A stretch of DNA of 64,000 nucleotides from CAVZBT01 sp963773605 (GTDB lineage: Bacteria; Acidobacteriota; UBA6911), in assembly GCA_963773605.1 (NCBI GenBank), contig CAVZBT010000002.1, positions 310,001 to 374,000 on the forward strand, given 5' to 3'. A program made the translations under genes and the position numbers. Below, one piece after another: positions 1 through 8,877 of this stretch. Every line of letters starts with the position of its first letter. Position 1 is the stretch's first letter. Below the pieces are notes generated by a model. The model was not told where the DNA came from and did not search any database. It was given only the letters and a program-made list of their open reading frames with translations.

Positions 1-881
1 TCGGATGCCCGTTCCGGTGCAACTTCTGCGGCGTCGTGCCGGTCTTCGACCGGGAGAAAGTGGAAGACCCGGAGCGCACCGCAGCAATCCTCAAGCGGCT
101 CAAGGAACGATACGGGGTCAATGCGATCCAGTTCTATGACAACAATTTCTTTCTCGGCGAAAAACACACGCGGGCTCTGGCCGCGGGCCTGGCTCCTCTC
201 GGGTTGCGCTGGTGGTGCGAGGGACGCATTGACACGATGCTTTCCTACAGCGATGCCACGTTTCAGGCTCTGAGAGAGGCGGGCGCCACCATGATCTTCT
301 TTGGCGCCGAATCCGGCTCGAACTGGGTTCTGGAACAGATGAACAAGAAGCTGAGGACGGAACAGACACTGGCGTTGGCGGAGAGGATCCGGCGGTTCCA
401 GATCGTGCCCGAGTTCTCCTTCGTGTTGGGAAATCCACACGATCCCCAGCGCGATGTGCGCGAGTGCATCGCCTTCATCCGCCGGCTCAAGCGGATCAAC
501 CCGGAAGCGGAAATTGTCGTGCAGCACTATATCCCGACCCCCCAGCGCGACGGGATGTACGGCGCGGTCGAAGGGCAGATCCGCTTTCCAACCACCCCTG
601 AGGAATGGGCGACGGAGCGCTGGTACAACTTCACGGTTCGAACCGATCCCCGGCTCCCGTGGCTCCCCGCACGCATCCGGCGGCGGATCGACAACTTCGA
701 ACTGGTCGTGAACTCCCGCTGGCCCACGGTCCAGGACACACGCCTGACCGGCTGGGGCCGTGCGCTGCTGCAATCGCTGAGCAGTTGGCGTTATCAGGCC
801 GGTGTCTATGCGGCCCCACTGGAGCTGCAATGGGCCCACAAGGCGGTTGAACTGAGAAAGCCGAAGGTTGAGAGCCTGTGA
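1..881 (+). CDS. Radical SAM protein, 5'-truncated by window edge
   Basis: The reading frame is open from base 3 and ends at TGA 879-881. The first visible residues contain CPFRCNFC, a CxxxCxxC motif that binds the radical-SAM [4Fe-4S] cluster, so an N-terminal domain (often a cobalamin-binding fold in this type of protein) lies outside the window. Downstream are FYDNNF, FFGAESGS and a VLGNPHDP segment, which fit the TIM-barrel half of the B12-dependent radical SAM class. The stop overlaps the GTG of the next gene (GTGA at 878-881), so the two are probably translationally coupled. It heads a six-gene surface-sugar or natural-product locus ending at 7447. The substrate cannot be read from sequence. 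Confidence 0.85.
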   Translation, partial: GCPFRCNFCGVVPVFDREKVEDPERTAAILKRLKERYGVNAIQFYDNNFFLGEKHTRALAAGLAPLGLRWWCEGRIDTMLSYSDATFQALREAGATMIFFGAESGSNWVLEQMNKKLRTEQTLALAERIRRFQIVPEFSFVLGNPHDPQRDVRECIAFIRRLKRINPEAEIVVQHYIPTPQRDGMYGAVEGQIRFPTTPEEWATERWYNFTVRTDPRLPWLPARIRRRIDNFELVVNSRWPTVQDTRLTGWGRALLQSLSSWRYQAGVYAAPLELQWAHKAVELRKPKVESL

Positions 882-1594
882 ATACGACGAGGCCGCTCGC
901 AACCCGCGAGCAAAAAAACCCGATCTCGATTCCGGCGGGCGAGGCCTACCGGATCTGGTCGCAGACCTATGACACCGACCCGAATCCCTTGATTGCCCTG
1001 GAACTTCGATGCCTGGCGCACAAGCTGGACCACATGGCAGGCAAAACCCTCCTGGATGTCGCGTGCGGCACCGGGCGGTGGATGGTGGCGGCGGCCGAGA
1101 GGGGGGCCAGAGCCATCGGCGTCGATCTGAGCTTCGAAATGCTCGCTGTCGCGCGTGCCAAGCCGCAGGCTGCGTTTGCGGTTGTTCAGGGCGATGCAGG
1201 CAAACTGCCCTTCACGCAATGCGCGGATATGGTCGTGTGTTCCTTCTCGCTCGGCTACATGCCCGGGTTGTCGCCATTGATGCAGGAACTGGGTCGCGTC
1301 GCCCGTCGCGGAGGCAAGGTGCTCGTCACGGATCTGCATCCTGTGGCTCAGTCCCTGGGGTGGAAACGATCGTTCCGGCGCGGGGCCGACGTGTTCGAAA
1401 TAGAGTGCCGCCGCTATTCGTGCGCGCAGCTGCTGGCGGCCGGCCGCCGCGCGCGTCTCGAGCTGCGCGAGATCGTCGAGCTGCGCCTTGGCGATCCCGA
1501 ACGGGAAATCCTGCGCCGGGCCGGCAAGGAGCGAATGACGGACGAATTGTCGGCGGTGCCGGCGGTTCTCGGGGTGGAATGGGAGCGCCCGTGA
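878..1594 (+). CDS. Class I SAM-dependent methyltransferase
   Basis: A 238-residue protein of the Methyltransf_11/25 type. Motif I is LLDVACGTGRW at about residues 58-68, followed by the acidic end of beta-2 in IGVDLS and a motif IV-like segment around DMVVCSFSLGYM. The Rossmann-like SAM-binding half is complete and the C-terminal part is variable, as usual for small-molecule methyltransferases. GTG start at 878 overlaps the upstream radical SAM stop, and its own TGA overlaps the next GTG at 1591, so it sits in a coupled operon. Acceptor substrate unknown; the neighbours suggest a saccharide, lipid or other small molecule. Confidence 0.85.
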   Translation: MNTTRPLATREQKNPISIPAGEAYRIWSQTYDTDPNPLIALELRCLAHKLDHMAGKTLLDVACGTGRWMVAAAERGARAIGVDLSFEMLAVARAKPQAAFAVVQGDAGKLPFTQCADMVVCSFSLGYMPGLSPLMQELGRVARRGGKVLVTDLHPVAQSLGWKRSFRRGADVFEIECRRYSCAQLLAAGRRARLELREIVELRLGDPEREILRRAGKERMTDELSAVPAVLGVEWERP

Positions 1595-2838
1595 GTATGC
1601 CCGAAAGAGCGAAGCCTGCGATGTCCCGCAGGGCGGATTCGTGGCTTCTCGTCGGCGGGCGGGTGGCCTCGGGTCCGTGCAGGGCGGAGCAGCTCGATAT
1701 CGAGATACGGGCGGGCAAAATAGCGGCAATCGGGCGGCTTCGCGCAATGCCAGCCGACTCCCATCGCCTGGACCTGCGCGGCTGTCTCGTTTTGCCGGGG
1801 CTGATCAACGCTCACGACCACCTGGAGTTCAACTTATTCCCGCGTCTTGGGGACGGGCCATATCCGAATGCGGGCGCCTGGGCCCGGGACATCTATCATC
1901 CGGAGCGGTCGCCGATCAGAGAACAGTTGAGCATACCGCTCCAGACGCGCCTCCGGTGGGGCGCGGTGAAGAATCTGCTCAGCGGGGTCACCACGGTCTG
2001 CCACCACAACCCCTACGATCCCCATGTGTTCACGCGGCAGTTCGGAGTGCGGGTCGCGCGGCGGTACGGGTGGGCTCACTCGCTGGAATTCAGCCCCGAT
2101 CTCCGCCGCCGCTTCGAGCGCACGCCTGCCGACTGGCCGTTCGTTGTTCATCTCGGCGAGGCCGTGGATCGTGCCGGGAAGCGGGAGATCGCGCGGCTCG
2201 ACGGGGTGGGAGCCCTCGACGGCCGAACGGTCCTCGTGCACGCCGTCGCGCTCGGCGCGCGCGGGTTGGCACTGGTAAAGGAGAGGGGCGCCTCCCTCGT
2301 CTGGTGCCCCAGTTCCAACATGTTCATCCTGGGGCAAACGCTCTCGCCTGCGGCGCTTGATTCCGGGATCCGGATCGCGCTCGGGACCGATTCCGCACTG
2401 AGCGGAAGAGGCGACCTGCTGGAAGAAATGCGCTTTGCGCGCAAGTTGGGGCGCGTCTCCGCGGCGCGCCTGTATGAGATGGTGACGCGGGAGGCAGCGC
2501 GGGTCATGAGACTTCCCCGCGGCACAGGGGATGTGATTGCGGGCGGCGCGGCGGATCTGCTCGTCGTCAGAGACTCGGGACACACTCCCGCCGCCACTCT
2601 CCTGGAACTGGCCACCGGGGGGATGGAGATGGTGTTCGTCGGCGGGCAACTCATGGTGGCTGCTCGTCGCCTGCGTCTTCCCGAAGCCGCGCGCAGACGC
2701 TTGCGTCCCGTCGTTGTCGGCACGCGGATCAGGCGGCGGGTATCGGTAGCCATAGACCTGCCCGGGATTTACAGACAGGTGGAGCCGGTGCTCGGAACCG
2801 TGTATTTGGCACACAAGATGATGTCGAGGACGGCATGA
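1591..2838 (+). CDS. Amidohydrolase-superfamily metal hydrolase
   Basis: A 415-residue protein of the TRZ/ATZ/cytosine-deaminase-like amidohydrolase group. It has the N-terminal composite beta-sandwich, the metal motif NAHDH at the start of the barrel, then VVHLGEA, LVHAVAL and GTDSAL, which supply the expected later His/His/Asp ligands. The frame is open far upstream, but GTG 1591 overlaps the methyltransferase stop in a GTGA arrangement identical to 878-881, so I chose it; ATG 1597 is the alternative. The 3' end overlaps the next ATG (ATGA at 2835). An amidohydrolase between two radical SAM genes suggests deacylation or deamination of a pathway intermediate, which is inference. Confidence 0.85.
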   Translation: MSMPERAKPAMSRRADSWLLVGGRVASGPCRAEQLDIEIRAGKIAAIGRLRAMPADSHRLDLRGCLVLPGLINAHDHLEFNLFPRLGDGPYPNAGAWARDIYHPERSPIREQLSIPLQTRLRWGAVKNLLSGVTTVCHHNPYDPHVFTRQFGVRVARRYGWAHSLEFSPDLRRRFERTPADWPFVVHLGEAVDRAGKREIARLDGVGALDGRTVLVHAVALGARGLALVKERGASLVWCPSSNMFILGQTLSPAALDSGIRIALGTDSALSGRGDLLEEMRFARKLGRVSAARLYEMVTREAARVMRLPRGTGDVIAGGAADLLVVRDSGHTPAATLLELATGGMEMVFVGGQLMVAARRLRLPEAARRRLRPVVVGTRIRRRVSVAIDLPGIYRQVEPVLGTVYLAHKMMSRTA

Positions 2839-3851
2839 AGGACATGCACGTCATCGAAAACCTGCCGATCCTGGTCCTGTACCCGCACAACCGGTGCAAC
2901 TGCCGCTGTGTGATGTGCGACATCTGGAAACTCGACGCCGTCGTGGAAATCGGGATATCCGAGCTGGAGCGGCACGCGAGCGATATCGAAAACCTCCGGG
3001 TCCGGTGGGTCGTTTTCTCGGGCGGCGAGCCGCTGATGCATCGGGATCTCTTTCTGTTCAGCGATTTCCTGCGGGCGAGGGGCATCCGTACCACGATACT
3101 CAGCACCGGTATACTGCTGGCCCTCAAGGCGCGCGATATCGCGCGCAGTGTCGACGATGTGATTGTCTCGCTCGACGGTCCCGCCGGGATTCACGACAGG
3201 ATTCGCCGGGTCCCGGGCGCGTTCGGCCAGCTGGCCGACGGGGTGCGGGCAGTCCGGAGTCTGAAGCCCGACCTCCCCGTCGCCGCCCGCACAACGGTGC
3301 AGCACGCGAATTTTTCGGTTCTGCGCGAGACCGTCGAAACGGCACAGGCATTGGGACTGCAGTCGATCTCGTTCCTCGCTGCGGACCTGACCTCGAAGGC
3401 ATTCAACCGTCCCGCAGGATGGCCTCCCGCACGGCAGGCGCAGATCGCCCTGACGGAGCGGGAAACGGCCGTCCTGGAAACCGAGATCGAGGAATTGATC
3501 AAGGACTTGCCGAAGCTGCGCGGGTTCGTCCTGGAATCCCCCGAAAAGTTGAGGCGCATCGTGCTTCATTTCCGCGCGCATCTGGGGCTGGCGGAACCAC
3601 GCCCCCCCCGATGCAACGCCCCCTGGGTGTCGGCCGTCGTCGAGTCGGACGGCAGCGTCCGACCCTGCTTTTTTCACGAGGCGGTTGGGAACCTCAAGGA
3701 GGGCTCGCTGCGCGGAATCCTGAATGGTCCCCGAGCCCTCGAATTCCGCCGGGCGCTGGACATCGCCACGAACCCGGTTTGTGCCCGGTGCGTGTGCTCG
3801 CTCCACCTGGGGGATGCGGGCGAGCAGTCCCAAATCCGGAGGACAAGCTGA
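2835..3851 (+). CDS. Radical SAM protein with SPASM-like C-terminus
   Basis: A 338-residue MoaA/PqqE-like radical SAM enzyme. CNCRCVMC at about residues 21-28 is the CxxxCxxC cluster motif, and FSGGEPL follows as the SAM-binding GGE motif. The C-terminal third has RCNAPW, a VRPCFF segment, GNLKEGSL and CARCVC, the cysteine pattern and layout of a SPASM or twitch auxiliary-cluster domain. ATG overlaps the amidohydrolase stop and the TGA (3849-3851) overlaps the next ATG by one base. Such proteins modify peptides, sugars or other small molecules; no RiPP precursor peptide was seen nearby, and with glycosyltransferases downstream a saccharide or lipid substrate is as likely. Confidence 0.88.
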   Translation: MKDMHVIENLPILVLYPHNRCNCRCVMCDIWKLDAVVEIGISELERHASDIENLRVRWVVFSGGEPLMHRDLFLFSDFLRARGIRTTILSTGILLALKARDIARSVDDVIVSLDGPAGIHDRIRRVPGAFGQLADGVRAVRSLKPDLPVAARTTVQHANFSVLRETVETAQALGLQSISFLAADLTSKAFNRPAGWPPARQAQIALTERETAVLETEIEELIKDLPKLRGFVLESPEKLRRIVLHFRAHLGLAEPRPPRCNAPWVSAVVESDGSVRPCFFHEAVGNLKEGSLRGILNGPRALEFRRALDIATNPVCARCVCSLHLGDAGEQSQIRRTS

Positions 3852-5470
3852 TGGATCCGGTGGGACGCGGGAGCGCGACGATGCGGAACCCCCTGCCAAC
3901 GCTGGCAGGTCGAGGCGTGCTGCTGGCGCTCATCGCTGCGGGCATCGCGTTCCGCCTTCTTGGCCTCGGGTGGGGCATACCAAGACCGCTGCCGCCGGGC
4001 TCCACGAACTATCGCAATTCGTTCCACATGGACGAGGACAACTATCTCCAGGGCCTGTCCAGGACCGCGCCGCGCCGGTGGGACTTCGATGTGCGGGACT
4101 ATCACTGGGGGACTCTGCAGTTCTACCTCGTTGCGGGCGCACTTCACGTGGCTCACCTGGCCGGCTACCTCCCACGCCCCTGGCGAGAGTCGTTCGTCGG
4201 CCCTCACCCCGAAGGGATGCCGCGGGTGTACATCGCCGGCCGGGCGGTATCGGCCCTGGCGGGAATCCTGACCCTCGTTGTGGTTTTCGGGATCGGACAC
4301 CGGCTGAAGGACGCCGACACCGGCCTTGCGGCAGCCGCGTTCGCAGCCGTGGCACCCCTGCACGTCCTCAATTCGCACTTCCTGACCTCCGATGTCACGA
4401 TGGTGCTGCTGCTGCTCGCATCGTTCTATTTCTTCGTGCTCGGCATCGACGGCGGAGGTGTCCGGTCTCGGGTCGCAGGCCTGTTCTCGCTCGGGTTGGC
4501 CATCTCGGCCAAGTACAACGCCGCATTCCTGATTCCCCTGTGGCTTTGCCGCGATCTCGGCCAAAAGGAAATCCCGTTCAGACACAAGCTGCTCGGCTAC
4601 GGAGCCCTCGCCGCGGGTTTTATCGCCGGCGAGCCTTATGCGCTGGTTCACCCTCGGGAACTGGCAAGCACCCTCTACCGGGCGAATGTGTTGACGACCG
4701 ACGCGATGCGGCCACTGTTGCTCCCATGGGGGCACATACTGCTGCAGCAGGCCGACTCGCTGCTGCATTTCGGCCTTCAGTGGACCCTGGCCATCCCGGC
4801 GCTAATCGGACTGGTCTTTTGCCTGGTGCGCCCCTCCGGGAAGAGAGCGGCTCTGGCCGGTTCCGTCGCCCTGATGACGGCATCCCTGGTTGCGGCGAGA
4901 TGGCCGATGATCCGGTACACATTGCCGATCATTCCGCTGGCCGCCATTGCGGCAGCCCTGTTTGTTGCCGAAATCCCGGTGCGCAACTCATCCCGGCCCC
5001 TGGTGGTTGCCGGCCTGGCCTTATTGCCCGGGCTGGTCAGTTACGCCCAGGTGTGCGTCCTGACAACCGAGCATCCAGCCAATGTCGCCTTCGACTGGGT
5101 ACAGGCGCACGCCGCCCCCGGGAACCGAGTTGGCCAGATCTGGCCGGAAGTGCCGCCGCTTGATGCGCGCCGTTACCGGGTGGAGCCGCTGGAAGGCCTC
5201 TTTGCAGGGGAGGGAGCCCCGCACATGGGTCAAGAGTATCTGATTCTGGACAATCTCCCCATTCAACCGTTCAGCGGGGAGTTCGTCGAGGGGTTGCGGC
5301 AGGACTACGTCCTGCTCGCCGAGTTTCGCTCTGATCCGCGCGTCGGGCGCTGGGTGCTCGACGAAGGAGGCGCTCCTCATGACTGGAAGTACACTCATCC
5401 CGTGGTGCGGATCTACGGGCGCAGGCTCGGGAAAATCGCGGCCGGAGCCGCCGTCCCGGCCCGCCAGTAA
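3851..5470 (+). CDS. GT39/ArnT-like polytopic membrane glycosyltransferase
   Basis: A 539-residue multi-spanning membrane protein. The first transmembrane helix (about residues 20-40) is followed by an external loop with HMDEDNYLQG, the acidic-residue motif expected of PMT/ArnT-fold lipid-linked sugar transferases. Alternating hydrophobic segments run to about residue 400, and a soluble C-terminal region ends at 5470. ATG 3851 overlaps the previous stop (TGATG), giving coupling with the radical SAM gene. The family transfers a sugar from a polyprenyl-phosphate carrier to an acceptor at the outer face of the cytoplasmic membrane. Acceptor unknown. Similar in type, not obviously close in sequence, to the protein at 52068-54284. 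Confidence 0.8.
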   Translation: MDPVGRGSATMRNPLPTLAGRGVLLALIAAGIAFRLLGLGWGIPRPLPPGSTNYRNSFHMDEDNYLQGLSRTAPRRWDFDVRDYHWGTLQFYLVAGALHVAHLAGYLPRPWRESFVGPHPEGMPRVYIAGRAVSALAGILTLVVVFGIGHRLKDADTGLAAAAFAAVAPLHVLNSHFLTSDVTMVLLLLASFYFFVLGIDGGGVRSRVAGLFSLGLAISAKYNAAFLIPLWLCRDLGQKEIPFRHKLLGYGALAAGFIAGEPYALVHPRELASTLYRANVLTTDAMRPLLLPWGHILLQQADSLLHFGLQWTLAIPALIGLVFCLVRPSGKRAALAGSVALMTASLVAARWPMIRYTLPIIPLAAIAAALFVAEIPVRNSSRPLVVAGLALLPGLVSYAQVCVLTTEHPANVAFDWVQAHAAPGNRVGQIWPEVPPLDARRYRVEPLEGLFAGEGAPHMGQEYLILDNLPIQPFSGEFVEGLRQDYVLLAEFRSDPRVGRWVLDEGGAPHDWKYTHPVVRIYGRRLGKIAAGAAVPARQ

Positions 5471-5590
5471 GCTTGGCGTGAATTCCATCCGTTCCCCCCA
5501 CTTGCGTGACTCGGGTTCACGCGTGTCGTGAAACAAGTGAAGTCCCGTGCGACCTGTCGCAACGGGCACTGATTCCGGAGAGGCCGCTTG

Positions 5591-7447
5591 ATGAAACTCG
5601 CCCTGGTGCATGACTGGCTCACGGGAATGCGCGGTGGGGAGCGTGTTCTCGAGGAGCTGTGCGAGATCTTTCCTGAGGCCCCTGTCTACACTCTCTTCCA
5701 CCAGCCGGGATCGGTCAGCCGGCGCATCGAGTCGATGGCCATACGCGCGTCGTTTCTGAATCGGATCCCGGGCGCGCGCCGTCATTACCGCAACCTGCTT
5801 CCCTTCCTGCCGCTGGCGATCTCGACCTTCAACCTGCGCGAGTTCGATCTGATCGTGAGCGTGAGCCATGCCGCGGCGAAAGGAATCAGGAAACCGCTCG
5901 GGGCCCTGCATATCTGTTATTGCCTGACTCCCATGCGTTACCTGTGGGACATGCAGAGCGATTACTTCCAATACGCCGACCCGCTTCACATCAAGAGAAC
6001 CGCGCTGCAGGCCGTGACACGCCCCCTGAGATGGTGGGACCGTGCCACCGCACGCGCGGTCGATCACTTCATCGCCGATTCCCGGCACGTCCAGGATAGG
6101 ATCTCCAGGTATTACGGCCGCAACGCCGCCCTCATCTACCCGCCGGTGGACACGGAGTACTTCACGCCATCCAGCCGTGAGAACGGCGCCGGATTTTATC
6201 TCGTGGTATCGGCCCTCGTTCCCTACAAGCGCGTCGACATCGCGGTCGACGCATTCAATGCTCTAGGTTATCCCCTGCGGGTCGCGGGGAGCGGGCCGGA
6301 CCTCGACAAGCTGAAACGGAGGGCCGCAGGGAATATCCGGTTCGAGGGATTCGTCACGAACGAAGACCTCCGGGGCCTCTATCGCCGGTGCCGGGCTGTG
6401 ATCGTCACGGCCCGTGAGGACTTCGGCCTCGTGGCCCTGGAAGCACAGGCTTGCGGCCGGCCGCCCCTGGCCTACGGTCGCGGCGGCTCGCTGGAGTCGA
6501 TAACCGACGGGGAGACAGGAATACTTTTCGGGCGGCAGACGACCGAAGCATTGATCGAGGGTGTCCGCCGGCTCGAGAACACCAGGTTCAGCCCGGAGAA
6601 GCTGCGGGAAAACGCAGCACGTTTTTCCAGGGAAGGGTTCCGGCGTGCCCTGGTCCGGGAAATTCAGGACAGGTTTGACGACCATGTGAGAAGACGTCGC
6701 CCTGCCGGGACCGGCAAAACCGAGTCGGGCATTCCCGCAGCCGGCCGCCATTCCTCGATCAGGGGGCTGCGTGGAGCCGCCAAACGCGGCATCGACGTCG
6801 CGCTGTCGCTCCTGGGCCTGTCGCTCCTGGGGCTGCCGCTGATCCTGACCGCGCTCGTGATACGGCGCGGTTCGCCGGGGCCGGGCCTCTTTTGCCAGCC
6901 CAGGGTTGGGCAGGGGGGACGAGAATTCGTGATGATCAAGCTGCGCACCATGTATCGCGATGCCGAACTGCGCCGCGGGGCCACCTGGGCCGTGAGAGAT
7001 GATCCCCGGTGCACGCCCTTCGGCTCGGTGTTGCGTCGTTACGGTATCGACGAGCTTCCGCAGCTGTGGAATGTGCTTCGCGGGGACATGAGCCTTGTGG
7101 GTCCGAGGCCGGAGCGCCCGGAATTCCGCGCGGTTTTCGAGGCCGCCTTCCCCGATTTCAAGCGGCGCGTCGAAGTCCGCGCCGGGATAACGGGTTTGGC
7201 GCAGATACGAGGCTGGAGAGGCGACACCTCGATCGAACAACGCATCAAGTCCGATCTTCAATACATCGAGAACTGGACGTTATGGAAGGACCTGCTCATT
7301 CTTTTCCGTACCCCTCTATTCCTGATGCGCCAGGCAGCCCAACCGGACACAACGCGAGAACAGACCCTGACATTCGGTTCTCTCAGGCGCAACGTGGACA
7401 GAGGAGGCTCGACGCGGCCCCGGGACCCGGTGCATCCGGCGGTTTGA
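5591..7447 (+). CDS. Fusion of GT4 glycosyltransferase and initiating sugar-phosphate transferase
   Basis: A 618-residue two-domain protein. Residues 1 to about 355 form a GT4-type (WbaZ/mannosyltransferase-like) GT-B glycosyltransferase: VHDWLTGMRGGERV at the N-terminus, a nucleotide-sugar half with VSALVPYKRVDIAV, and EDFGLVALEAQACGRP with the ExxxxxxxE motif. From about residue 393 begins a bacterial sugar transferase (WcaJ/PglC superfamily): KRGIDVALSLLG membrane-associated helix, KLRTMYRDAE, VGPRPERPEF and ITGLAQIRGW. One chain could thus prime an undecaprenyl carrier with sugar-1-phosphate and also add a sugar. ATG 5591 follows GGAG at about 5577; TTG 5588 is in frame but less likely. 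A 120-base gap separates it from the upstream coupled genes. Confidence 0.88.
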   Translation: MKLALVHDWLTGMRGGERVLEELCEIFPEAPVYTLFHQPGSVSRRIESMAIRASFLNRIPGARRHYRNLLPFLPLAISTFNLREFDLIVSVSHAAAKGIRKPLGALHICYCLTPMRYLWDMQSDYFQYADPLHIKRTALQAVTRPLRWWDRATARAVDHFIADSRHVQDRISRYYGRNAALIYPPVDTEYFTPSSRENGAGFYLVVSALVPYKRVDIAVDAFNALGYPLRVAGSGPDLDKLKRRAAGNIRFEGFVTNEDLRGLYRRCRAVIVTAREDFGLVALEAQACGRPPLAYGRGGSLESITDGETGILFGRQTTEALIEGVRRLENTRFSPEKLRENAARFSREGFRRALVREIQDRFDDHVRRRRPAGTGKTESGIPAAGRHSSIRGLRGAAKRGIDVALSLLGLSLLGLPLILTALVIRRGSPGPGLFCQPRVGQGGREFVMIKLRTMYRDAELRRGATWAVRDDPRCTPFGSVLRRYGIDELPQLWNVLRGDMSLVGPRPERPEFRAVFEAAFPDFKRRVEVRAGITGLAQIRGWRGDTSIEQRIKSDLQYIENWTLWKDLLILFRTPLFLMRQAAQPDTTREQTLTFGSLRRNVDRGGSTRPRDPVHPAV

Positions 7448-7483
7448 CACCTGTGCCAGGGTTGCAGCTTACTGGGGCAGGGG

Positions 7484-7605
7484 CGGGCCGTGTGGGCCGC
7501 GTCGGCTCGCCGCGGCCCCTTGGATCCTGCTCAACCGGTGGATTTCCTGATCGCCCCCGGTTGTAGCTTATTGGGGCGGGGGCGGGGCCGACCCCCGCCC
7601 ACCAT
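7484..7605 (+). repeat. Interspersed palindromic repeat, family B copy 1
   Basis: First half is a GC stem around GGGCCGCGTCGGCTCGCCGC followed by GGATCCTGCTCAACCGGTGG. Second half is GTAGCTTATTGGGGCGGGGG followed by a stem matching CCCCCGCCCAC. The same two-part unit recurs at 12156, 14819 and 20637, with half copies at 28951 and 31374. It fills most of the 182-base gap between two + strand genes, and no protein reads through it. Confidence 0.75.
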
Positions 7606-7629
7606 ACTCAGGGGAGCGGGGGTGTCACC

Positions 7630-8805
7630 ATGAAACAGACCGAAGCGCCCGATGAAAACAAGACACGCGGGACAGCAACGCCGGAGCGCGATGCCGGCGA
7701 CGGGAAAGCCGCGCAGCTTGAGTCTTTTCTCAATGCGCACCGCGGCCAGCGGCACATCGTCGTCCTGCAGAGCTTCCCCGATCCGGACGGCATCTCCTCG
7801 GCATTGGCCCATCAGATGATGTCGGCGCGTCACTCCATCGACTGCGACATTGCGTACGACGGCGTGGTCAGCCACCAGGAAAACATCGCGCTGGTGGAAC
7901 TGCTGGGCATTGAGCTCATGAAGGTGCAGGACCACACCCACCTGAACTATTACAACGGCAGCGTGTTCATCGATAACCAGGGAACGACGACCGGCGGCCT
8001 GACCGCCCGGCTGGCGGAGGCCGGGGTCCCGGTCCTGGCCATCGTGGATCACCACGAACCGCAGGGCATTCTCGAGGCGGAGTTCAGCGACATCCGGCCC
8101 GCATCCGGGGCCACGGCCACAATCTACACCGAATACATCGAAAACGGCCTGTTGAAGCTTGACCGCTCCGACGCCGACCATGTGCGGCTGGCGACGGCGC
8201 TGATGCACGGCATCCGAAGCGAGTCGCTCGGCCTCGTCAACGCCCGCCGTCCCGATTTCCGCGCCGCAGGCTACCTGGCGGATTTCTTCGACCAGGATGT
8301 GCTGTCCGCGATCCTCTCCAACCGCCGCTCGCGCAATGCCATGGACGTGATCAGTGCGGCGCTCAAGGCCCGGATCGTGCGCGACAACTGCAGCATCGCG
8401 GGCGTGGGTTACCTGCGTTACGAGGACCGCGACGCGATCCCACAGGCGGCGGACTTTCTCCTCACCGAAGAGAACGTGCACACCGCGATCGTCTACGGCA
8501 TTCTCGTCAAGAAAGGGGAGCAGGAGGTGATCGTCGGCAGCCTCAGGACACAAAAAGCGACCCTCAACCCGGACACGTTCCTGAAGGAAGCCCTGGGAGC
8601 CGCGGAACCGGGGCGCCACTACGGGGGCGGGCGCCGCCAAGCCGGGGGATTCGAGATCCCGGTCGGCTTCCTGGCCGGTAACTACGACGACGAGTACATG
8701 CGCTCGAAATGGCGGCTCTACGAGGAGCAGGTCCGGCGCAAGCTGTGGGTCAAGCTTGGCATCCCGGAGGCCGTAGAAGCAAGAAGTCTGAAGCCGGAAG
8801 CGTAA
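7630..8805 (+). CDS. DHH/DHHA1 family phosphoesterase
   Basis: A 391-residue protein related to NrnA/RecJ-like phosphoesterases (nanoRNase or pAp phosphatase type). SFPDPDGISS at about residue 50 is the DxD motif that binds Mn2+, VDHHEPQG at about residue 139 is the DHH signature, and the DHHA1 substrate-binding domain carries GGGRRQAGG near residue 331, where GGGH is more usual. The N-terminal 25 residues are charged and poorly conserved in style. The last codons run into the GAAGCC-type minisatellite at 8775-8875, so the C-terminal tail (SLKPEA) is probably repeat-derived. The likely cellular role is degrading very short RNA or cyclic-dinucleotide breakdown products. Confidence 0.85.
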   Translation: MKQTEAPDENKTRGTATPERDAGDGKAAQLESFLNAHRGQRHIVVLQSFPDPDGISSALAHQMMSARHSIDCDIAYDGVVSHQENIALVELLGIELMKVQDHTHLNYYNGSVFIDNQGTTTGGLTARLAEAGVPVLAIVDHHEPQGILEAEFSDIRPASGATATIYTEYIENGLLKLDRSDADHVRLATALMHGIRSESLGLVNARRPDFRAAGYLADFFDQDVLSAILSNRRSRNAMDVISAALKARIVRDNCSIAGVGYLRYEDRDAIPQAADFLLTEENVHTAIVYGILVKKGEQEVIVGSLRTQKATLNPDTFLKEALGAAEPGRHYGGGRRQAGGFEIPVGFLAGNYDDEYMRSKWRLYEEQVRRKLWVKLGIPEAVEARSLKPEA

Positions 8806-8816
8806 AAGCGGAAGCC

Positions 8817-8859
8817 GGGAGCCAGAAGCCGGAAGCCAGGCTTCGGGCTTCTGGCTCCC
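8817..8859. terminator. Hairpin in GAAGCC minisatellite between convergent genes
   Basis: Arms GGGAGCCAGAAGCC (8817-8830) and GGCTTCTGGCTCCC (8846-8859) are perfectly complementary over 14 bp, and the loop contains a nested GAAGCC/GGCTTC stem. It lies between a + strand stop at 8805 and a - strand stop at 8878, so a bidirectional terminator is plausible. There is no clear T-run. The surrounding 8775-8875 is built of degenerate GAAGCCG/GAAGCCA units, and similar units recur inverted at 30028-30076. Confidence 0.5.
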
Positions 8860-8877
8860 GACTTTTGGCTTCCGCGG

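Noticed and set aside
1009..1590. Upstream extension of the amidohydrolase frame
   Set aside because: It is antisense-free but lies inside the methyltransferase in another frame, with Arg/Gly/Pro-rich shadow composition; GTG 1591 matches the locus's overlap style.
1..7447. RiPP biosynthesis locus
   Set aside because: Radical SAM/SPASM proteins invite this reading, but no small precursor-like gene, peptide-recognition domain or peptide transporter is present in the visible part.
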